A stretch of DNA of 64,000 nucleotides from Persicitalea sp963803495 (GTDB lineage Bacteria > Bacteroidota > Bacteroidia > Cytophagales > Spirosomataceae), in NCBI GenBank assembly GCA_963803495.1, contig CAWDMP010000002.1, forward strand, positions 3,534,001 to 3,598,000. Direction: 5' to 3'. The translations under genes and the position numbers were made by a program. Within the stretch, counting starts at the first letter, position 1. Every line of letters begins with the position of its first letter. This document shows positions 57,712 through 64,000 of the stretch, in pieces. Under the pieces are notes generated by a model that made no database searches, was not told where the DNA came from, and was given only the letters and a program-made list of their open reading frames with translations.

Positions 57712-58132
57712 GCTGCGCCTGGTACTGGATACCAATGTATTTATGGTGTCGCTGGCCCCTCAGTACAAGTACCATTGGTTGTATGAGAGTCTCCTTGTAG
57801 GTAGCTACGAACTGGCTGTGTCCAATGACCTTCTAACCGAATACGCCGAGCAGATTGTACCTCGCTATGGTCTCGACCGGACGGACGCCACACTCGACTA
57901 CCTCCTGCTTCTTCCAAATGTAGTCCAGGTTGACCCCTCCTTTTTCTGGCAACTTATCGAATCGGACGCCGACGATAATAAATTTGTTGATTGCTACTTA
58001 GCCAGCCAGTCCGACCACATTATCAGCAATGACCGCCATTTTCGCCCTTTATCTATTAACAGTTTTCCTCCTGTTTCGGTACCTACCTACGAAGAGTTCG
58101 AGCAGAAGTACAAACCCTTACTCACTCCGTAA
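57704..58132 (+). CDS. PIN-domain toxin
   Basis: A 142-residue protein of the PIN family (VapC-like RNase). Acidic residues: VLDTNVFMVSLA, SYELAVSNDLLTEYAE, ESDADDNKFVDCYLA and IISNDRHFR, all in the PIN order. Members cut tRNA or mRNA, and the antitoxin-like gene upstream overlaps by 8 bp. Its end overlaps the permease 7 stop by 15 bp, in the opposite direction. Confidence 0.8.
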   Translation: MSKLRLVLDTNVFMVSLAPQYKYHWLYESLLVGSYELAVSNDLLTEYAEQIVPRYGLDRTDATLDYLLLLPNVVQVDPSFFWQLIESDADDNKFVDCYLASQSDHIISNDRHFRPLSINSFPPVSVPTYEEFEQKYKPLLTP

Positions 58133-60535
58133 CGACTCCACCGGATTCATCAACGCCGCCTTCACGGCCTGGAAACTTACCGTTAGCAACGCGATTACTA
58201 GCGTAGCTAGGCCAGCAGCAGCGAACACCCACCACGGCAAGGTGGTGCTGAATGCGAAGTTGTCCAGCCATTGATTCATCAGATACAAGGCGACCGGCGA
58301 AGCAATGACGATGGCCAGGACGACCAACACCAGAAAGTCCCTGGCCAGCAGGCTCGTGACGCTGGCTACCGACGCGCCCAGTACTTTCCGAATACCGATC
58401 TCCTTGGTTCGCTGTGAAGTGACGAATGCCGACAGCCCCAGCAGTCCAAGACACGAAACCAGCACGGCCAGCAGGGCGAAAAAACCAAAGATTTGTCCGA
58501 AGCGCTCGTCGGCCTGGTACTGCTTGTCGTATTTTTCATCCAGGAAAGCGTACTCAAAAGCCTCCTCCGGGAAGAACTGCGCCCAAGCTTTCTTGGCGGC
58601 CGTTACTGCCTCGTCGGCTTTTTTTGTGTTCAATTTGAGCGAGATGGCACCGTTTACGCCGGGGTCTAACCGTAGAATGAGTGGTTCGTAAGCCTCGCGC
58701 AGCGACTCCTGGTGGAAATCCTCAACAACGCCAACGATGGTAAGTACATCGCCCCAAAAATTGATCTTTTCACCCAAGACTTTTTCGACATCGTCGAACC
58801 CCAATTGCTTGATACCCTTTCGGTTGAAAACTACGCCATCTTTTTCACCCAATGCGTCATCGAAGTTACGTCCGGCGATCAGCTTCAAGCCAAACGAAGG
58901 AATGTAATCGTAATCTATCCCAATGACCCGGTACTGTTTACCCGTATTTTCGGGGGCGCTTTCCAGTCGAATCCCTCCGGCGTTGAACTCCACTTTCTCG
59001 CCCGGAATCGAACCAGAAACGGTAGCACTTTTGAAGATCGACTGCCGCATGAGTTCTTCCTTGAAGGCTTTGGTCCGGGATACGCGGGTGGAGTCATTGG
59101 CGGGTTTAGTGATTACCAGGGTCTGGTCGATGTCGAGGCCCAAAGCCTGGCTCCGCATGAACTGCACCTGCCGGAAAACGGTGATGGTACCCACCAGCAG
59201 GAACACCGAGGCGGCAAACTGCACCACTACCAGCGATTTGCGCAGAACGGCACCTTCTCCACGGCCCGAAGCACCACCCTTGAGTACTTCGGTAGGCTTG
59301 AACCCCGACAGGACGAAGGCCGGATAAGCGCCCGAAAGCACCGTACCCATGATGAACATGACGCTTAGGCCCAACCAGAATTGTGGAAAGCCAAAAAGGG
59401 AATAGGTCAGGCTCTGGCCCGTGAAATGATTGAACAAAGGCAGGGAGCCGGCCACGATGAGGCAGGCGGCCACGACCGAAACGAAATTGAGCAGAGCCGA
59501 CTCGAGCAAGAATTGCGAAACGAGTTGGCTTCGGAATGACCCAACCGCCTTCCGCACCCCCACTTCCCGCGCCCGGCGAATGGCGCGCGCCGTAGCCAGA
59601 TTGACGTAGTTTACCCAGGCAATCAGAATGATAAACAGGGCTACGGCCAGCAAAATGTACACCGCTTTGCCGTCGCCGTTCGGGCCGGCCTCCATCATGT
59701 AGTGGGAATACAAATGGATGTCGGGCAAGGATTGCAGGAAAAAGGCCATACCGTACGACCCTGTCACCGTTTCGGGCTGGGCTTTGGCGATGAAAGCGGG
59801 AAACTTAGCTTCGAGTTTCTGGGGATTTGTCCCTTCTTTCAACAAAAGGTAGGTGAGGCAACCGTCGCGGTTCCAAGCGTCATCTAGACTACCTTCGGGG
59901 TCATTTTCTGGGTTCGCCAGCCTCTTGAAAGTTTCGAAGGACACCAGGTATTCGGCCTGCAGGTGCGTGTTGCCGGGGAAATCCCGGTAAACGCCCGTCA
60001 CCTTGAGGGGAAACTCCCGTCTCCACAAGATGGTTCGTCCCATGGGATCGTTACTGCCGAACAACCGTCGGGCCAAAGACTCGGAAATCACCATAGTATT
60101 GGGTTCGTTCAGGGCCGTTTGCGCATCGCCGCTTAGGAGGGAGTACGAAAACATCCGGAAGAAAGCCTCACTGGCGAAAGCGCCCCGTTCCACTTTGATT
60201 GGATTTTCATTGGCTTCCAATTCGAGGCGTCCCAGCATATACGCTTTGACATACTCCTCCACTTCGGGCAGGGCGTCTTTCATGTGATTGCCCACGGCAA
60301 ACGGTCCTCCCGCCCACTCGGTGGAAAGTACGCCCTTCTCGTACCGATCCGTTTTTACCCGAAAGATGCGGTCGGATTTGGTGTGAAAGCGGTCGTAGCT
60401 CCTTTCAAAATTTACGTATTGCAAAATCAGCAAGGTAGCAGCCATCCCGACGGCCAGCCCCGCCACGTTGATCAGGGAGAAGTGTTTGTCACGGATTAAA
60501 TTCCGGTAGGCGATTTTCAAGTAGTTGGAAAGCAT
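58118..60535 (-). CDS. FtsX/MacB-type permease 7
   Basis: An 805-residue permease, intact, starting MLSNYLKIAYRNLIRDKHFS. Its first module has AREVGVRKAVGSFRSQLVSQ. The C-terminal block differs from the array consensus: RTKEIGIRKVLGASVASVTS then LLARDFLVLVVLAIVIASPV and FAFSTTLPWWVFAAAGLATL, ending NPVESLRSE. It overlaps the PIN gene by 15 bp at its 3' end. Follows permease 8 by 124 bp. Confidence 0.85.
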   Translation of the reverse strand: MLSNYLKIAYRNLIRDKHFSLINVAGLAVGMAATLLILQYVNFERSYDRFHTKSDRIFRVKTDRYEKGVLSTEWAGGPFAVGNHMKDALPEVEEYVKAYMLGRLELEANENPIKVERGAFASEAFFRMFSYSLLSGDAQTALNEPNTMVISESLARRLFGSNDPMGRTILWRREFPLKVTGVYRDFPGNTHLQAEYLVSFETFKRLANPENDPEGSLDDAWNRDGCLTYLLLKEGTNPQKLEAKFPAFIAKAQPETVTGSYGMAFFLQSLPDIHLYSHYMMEAGPNGDGKAVYILLAVALFIILIAWVNYVNLATARAIRRAREVGVRKAVGSFRSQLVSQFLLESALLNFVSVVAACLIVAGSLPLFNHFTGQSLTYSLFGFPQFWLGLSVMFIMGTVLSGAYPAFVLSGFKPTEVLKGGASGRGEGAVLRKSLVVVQFAASVFLLVGTITVFRQVQFMRSQALGLDIDQTLVITKPANDSTRVSRTKAFKEELMRQSIFKSATVSGSIPGEKVEFNAGGIRLESAPENTGKQYRVIGIDYDYIPSFGLKLIAGRNFDDALGEKDGVVFNRKGIKQLGFDDVEKVLGEKINFWGDVLTIVGVVEDFHQESLREAYEPLILRLDPGVNGAISLKLNTKKADEAVTAAKKAWAQFFPEEAFEYAFLDEKYDKQYQADERFGQIFGFFALLAVLVSCLGLLGLSAFVTSQRTKEIGIRKVLGASVASVTSLLARDFLVLVVLAIVIASPVALYLMNQWLDNFAFSTTLPWWVFAAAGLATLVIALLTVSFQAVKAALMNPVESLRSE

Positions 60536-60659
60536 GGCTTTTTTTGGTTGAAAGGTTAAAAGGCAAAATGGGGGACGGTGCGCGGGTTTAATTTTTTGTT
60601 CTGGTCGAAAGATCAGCCTGGAACGCCGATTGACCCTTCGACCCCAAGATAAACGTCAC

Positions 60660-63111
60660 CTATTCTGAACGAAGACTCTCCACCGGATTCATCAGCGCCG
60701 CCTTCACTGACTGGAAGCTCACCGTCAGCAGGGCGATGCCTACGGCCAGCCCGCCCGCCATGGCGAAGTACCACCACTCGATGTCGATCTTGTAGGCAAA
60801 GTCCGCCAGCCACTGATTCATGGCATACCAGGCAATGGGTGAGGCGATGATGATCGCAATGAGTACCAGTTTCAGGAAATCTTTGGACAGCAGCGCGACG
60901 ATGCTGGCCACGCTCGCACCAAGTACCTTGCGGACGCCGATTTCTTTGGTGCGCTGCGCCGTCATCAACAAGACCAACCCCCATAATCCTAATGAGGCCA
61001 CAGCAATTGCCAGCAATGCAAAGAAACTCGCTAAGAGTGTAAATCTTTGATCGGACTGATACTGTCGATTGAAATAATCATCGAGAAAAAAGGTGGAAAA
61101 AGGGTTGGCCGGAAAAGTGGCTTCCCAAAGCTGCTGAATGGACGTCATCGTCTGGGATATATCGGCGGACCCCAGTTTGAGAGCATAGTAGCCTTCGGGT
61201 GTAGCACTCAATTCAAAAATAATCGGGTCGATGGTATTCCTGAGCGAAAGGTGGTGGTAATCCTTCATCACGCCAATGATCGTCGGGGTGCTTTGGACAC
61301 GGTAATTGATCGGCTGGCCCACAGCCGAAGCGGGGTCGTCGAAACCCAGTAGTCGGGCGGCAGTTTCGTTGATAACTACCGAATTCCAGGGAACAGCATC
61401 GGTTTCGTATTTATTTGAAAACCAGCGCCCGGCAACCAGATGGGCATCGAACGTTTTTTGAAAATTATAATCGACTTTCGAAAAATAGTAGCGTCCTGAT
61501 GCTTCGTCGGCGTTCTGATCGAGCCTCCGAACATAGCCAGCTTCCGAATACCCCCTAATGGACTTTACCGGGAATGGAGTTGGTTGCCGCAAACTCTTGT
61601 ACGGATGACAGTTGCATCACATCTGCTTTGAACCTGTTCATCTTGGTACTATAGCTGGAATCGTTACTCAATGGGCCATCGAGTACAAGAAGCTTATTTA
61701 CGTTGATTCCAATATCGTACGCCTGCATGAAGGAAAGTTGTCGGTACATAACCAGTGAACCGGCGATCATGATGACGGAAAGTAAAAACTGGAAGACGAC
61801 TAACCCTTTTCGAAGTCCTAAATTGAGTTCCGAGTGTAGCCAGCGGCCGCGTAGTACTGCTGCTGGCTTGAAGGAGGAATTGAATAGAAAGGGATATAAA
61901 CTCGATAGCAGTATACCCCCAGCGAAGATAGAGGCGCACAGAAGAAGCCACGATCCATCCGCCAAAACCTGGAGCGTAAGCTGCAGGCCCGACAACTCGT
62001 TGAAGAGGGGCTGAACGAGTTCCACCAAAGCAAGTGCCAGGATCAGACTTAATCCATTCAGAAGAAGTGCTTCCAGCAGATGCTGGCAGAACAAGTCGAA
62101 CTGAGACGCCCCCGTCATTTTTCTTACCCCTAGTTCTTTGGCTCGCTCGTTGAAGCGGGCCGTAGTCAGGTTAAGGTAATTTATCCAGGCAATCAAAAAC
62201 ACAAAGAGAGCGATTACCAGTAGCACCGACACCATTAGTCTGCTGCCCATCGGGCCAATTTCCCCGATCAAGTTGGAGTCCAGGTGAAGGTTCGTGAGAG
62301 GTTGTAGCAGTAGTTCGCGTTTGGGGGATTCGCCAAGTGTTTGGGCAACAAATTCCGGCAATTTACTTTCTAAGAGTTCAGCTGAAGTACCCGGCCCGAG
62401 CGTTGCGTAGGTATAAAAACTATCTCCCCAGTTCGACAACTCGGCTTCACCGCGAGAAAGCAGCCGAAACGACACCAACGCGTCGATTGAAAGATGCGAG
62501 TTAGCTGGAATCGGGGCAAGGACGCCTGTGACCGTAAAATAGCTGACGTCTTCGTAGTTGCTGCCAGTCCAGTCACCGTAACCACCCGTCATTTTTAGCG
62601 TCTGGCCAATTGGATCTTGGGAGCCAAAGTACTTCTGGGCAAGTTTCTGGCTAATAACCATCGACTTTGGCTCGTTTAAGGCGCTGGCCGGATCGCCTTG
62701 TAGCAATGGGAATGTAAAAAAGGTCAGAAAATTCGGATCGGCCATCACGATATTATCTTCCCGAAAGAGTTGCTTTTGACCCTTAGTTTCGTGGCTCAAC
62801 AGGGCTTCGGTTCGATGGAATCGCACGACAGAAGAAATCTCGGGAAACGCACTGGCCATAGCTGGCCCAACGGATGCCGGCGCAGTAGCCTTAGCGGTCA
62901 GCGTTCCGTCCTGTTTTGCTTGATTGTACTGCAGCCGATAGATATCGGGTGCCTGCGAGTGAAACGAATCATAACTACGCTCAAAACTCACGTACTCGAT
63001 AATCAGCAGGCTGGAAGCCATTCCGACGGCCAACCCAAGCACGTTGATGGCTGAAAAAGTTTTGTTGCGCAACAGATTACGCCAAGCGATTTTGAGGTAG
63101 TTGGTGAGCAT
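60660..63111 (-). CDS. FtsX/MacB-type permease 8 (frameshifted)
   Basis: About 817 residues after correction, with start MLTNYLKIAWRNLLRNKTFS. One surplus base at 61563 separates NSIPGK from SIRGYSEAGYVRRL. First module: AKELGVRKMTGASQFDLFCQ. The second module ends in the array's common block (RTKEIGVRKVLGASVASIVA and NPVESLRSE). It follows permease 9 by 46 bp. Confidence 0.8.
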
Positions 63112-63157
63112 TGGTTGAAGTTTTGAATGAAAATGTTTTAATTGGATTGAGTGCCTT

Positions 63158-64000
63158 CTACTCGCTCCTCAGACTCTCCACCGGACTCATCAGTGCCGCC
63201 TTCACGCTCTGGAAACTTACCGTCAGCAGTGCAATCCCCACCGCAAGTACCCCCGCCAGAGCAAAGTACCACCACTCGATGTCGATCTTGTAGGCAAAAT
63301 CCGCCAGCCATTCGTTCATGGCGTACCAGGCGATGGGCGAAGCGATGACGATGGCAATCAGTACCAGTTTTAGGAAATCTTTGGAAAGCAGAGTAACGAT
63401 GCTGGCGACGCTCGCGCCAAGTACTTTCCGAACGCCGATTTCCTTGGTGCGCTGCTCGGCGGTGAAGGTGGCTAGGCCGAAGAGACCAAGGCAGGCGATG
63501 AAAATGGCGATGCCTGCACAGCTAAGAAAGAGGTTTCCCTTTTGCTCATCGGCGTGGTACTGTCGGTCGAAAGTTTCATCCAGAAAGGTGTATTCGAAAG
63601 GTTTACCGGGATTCACCTTCTCAAACTGTTTTTTTGCGTAAGAAAGCGTCGAGGGGATATTTTTTGGCGCAATCCTAACCAGGAGACTGCTTCCCTTCTT
63701 CGGCGCAAACCTCAGTACCAGCGGCTCGATCTTGTGGTGCAGCGAGCGAAGGTGAAAGTCTTTAATCACCCCGGTAATGGGTACTTTTTTCTTGTTCACT
63801 TCGACCAGCCCGTCCGTGCGGTCTTTCCAGCCCAGCCGCCGGAGCATAGCCTCGTTGACAAATACCGCCTGGGTCGAGTCACCAGGCGAGTCCGGGGCAA
63901 AGTCGCGCCCCGCTGCCAGGCCGATATTCAATACATCCAGGAAATCCTCGTCCACATCGAAATATTCGGTAATAACGTCCTGTTTGGCCCCTTCCCGGTA
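63158..64000 (-). CDS. FtsX/MacB-type permease 9, C-terminal part
   Basis: The last 280 or so residues of a permease running off the window. The visible part has the second periplasmic domain (VDEDFLDVLNIGLAAGRDFA, AMLRRLGWKDRTDGLVEVNK, PFEYTFLDETFDRQY), three helices, and the block RTKEIGVRKVLGASVASIVT ending SPVESLRSE. It is the most upstream member of the leftward array visible here, so the array may extend beyond 64 kb. Confidence 0.85.
   Translation of the reverse strand, partial: YREGAKQDVITEYFDVDEDFLDVLNIGLAAGRDFAPDSPGDSTQAVFVNEAMLRRLGWKDRTDGLVEVNKKKVPITGVIKDFHLRSLHHKIEPLVLRFAPKKGSSLLVRIAPKNIPSTLSYAKKQFEKVNPGKPFEYTFLDETFDRQYHADEQKGNLFLSCAGIAIFIACLGLFGLATFTAEQRTKEIGVRKVLGASVASIVTLLSKDFLKLVLIAIVIASPIAWYAMNEWLADFAYKIDIEWWYFALAGVLAVGIALLTVSFQSVKAALMSPVESLRSE

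Noticed and set aside
43432..58132. Transposon insertions between permeases
   Set aside because: No transposase, terminal inverted repeats or target duplications were seen around the cargo genes.

Overview
The window looks like a chromosomal segment of a Cytophagales-type member of the Bacteroidota (Spirosoma/Dyadobacter/Persicitalea-like). The evidence is the fused CcoN-CcoO cbb3 oxidase, starts without Shine-Dalgarno sequences, TAnnTTTG promoter boxes, Uma2 genes, and a large family of full-length FtsX/MacB-type permeases. No rRNA, tRNA, phage, IS element or CRISPR array was recognised. GTAC is visibly over-represented.

Left part (1-17.6 kb): a heparinase II/III-like polysaccharide lyase; two tandem paralogous lipoproteins; a toxin-antitoxin pair whose toxin is broken by a 20-bp tandem duplication; then a leftward respiratory cluster. 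Read in its own direction the cluster is ccoI, (Uma2 relic), ccoS, ccoNO, ccoQ, ccoP, ccoG, ccoH, a SafE-like membrane protein, a PAS histidine kinase and a response regulator fused to a CRP-type DNA-binding module. It joins oxidase structural genes, copper supply and assembly genes, and a two-component system that may regulate them. A BtuF-like metal/cobalamin-binding protein diverges from ccoI.

Middle part (17.6-41 kb): an AT-rich patch with a lipoprotein gene behind a (TA)9 tract whose length could switch it; a TlpA-like thioredoxin; a TPR protein; recR, clpS, a sodium:solute symporter, an alkyltransferase-like protein, a DUF3109 protein, an MltD-like transglycosylase with LysM domains, and an O-methyltransferase. 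These are followed by sugar-nucleotide genes (rfbA, rfbB, galE), a SirB1-like protein, a phosphopantetheinyl transferase, a WD40 protein, a DivIVA-domain protein, folB, a SulP transporter, a MarR regulator with likely operators, and small accessory proteins.

Right part (41-64 kb): nine consecutive leftward FtsX/MacB-type permease paralogs, the last cut by the window edge, with no ATPase gene. Four of the gaps between them hold small genes in the opposite direction (a lipoprotein, two Uma2 genes, a PIN-type toxin-antitoxin pair). These start 43-99 bp from one permease start and end next to, or overlapping, the next permease stop. Three of them carry the same TAnnTTTG promoter box.

About fifteen genes have single-base frameshifts, a two-base slip, an in-frame stop or a missing start. 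Many of these genes should be functional (galE, cco genes, kinase). The pattern fits indel errors in the assembly better than real decay, although the toxin duplication looks like a true mutation. A family of intergenic inverted repeats with a semi-conserved core (about 8.1, 11.2, 25.7, 29.5, 30.7 and 32.7 kb) sits exactly at gene boundaries.
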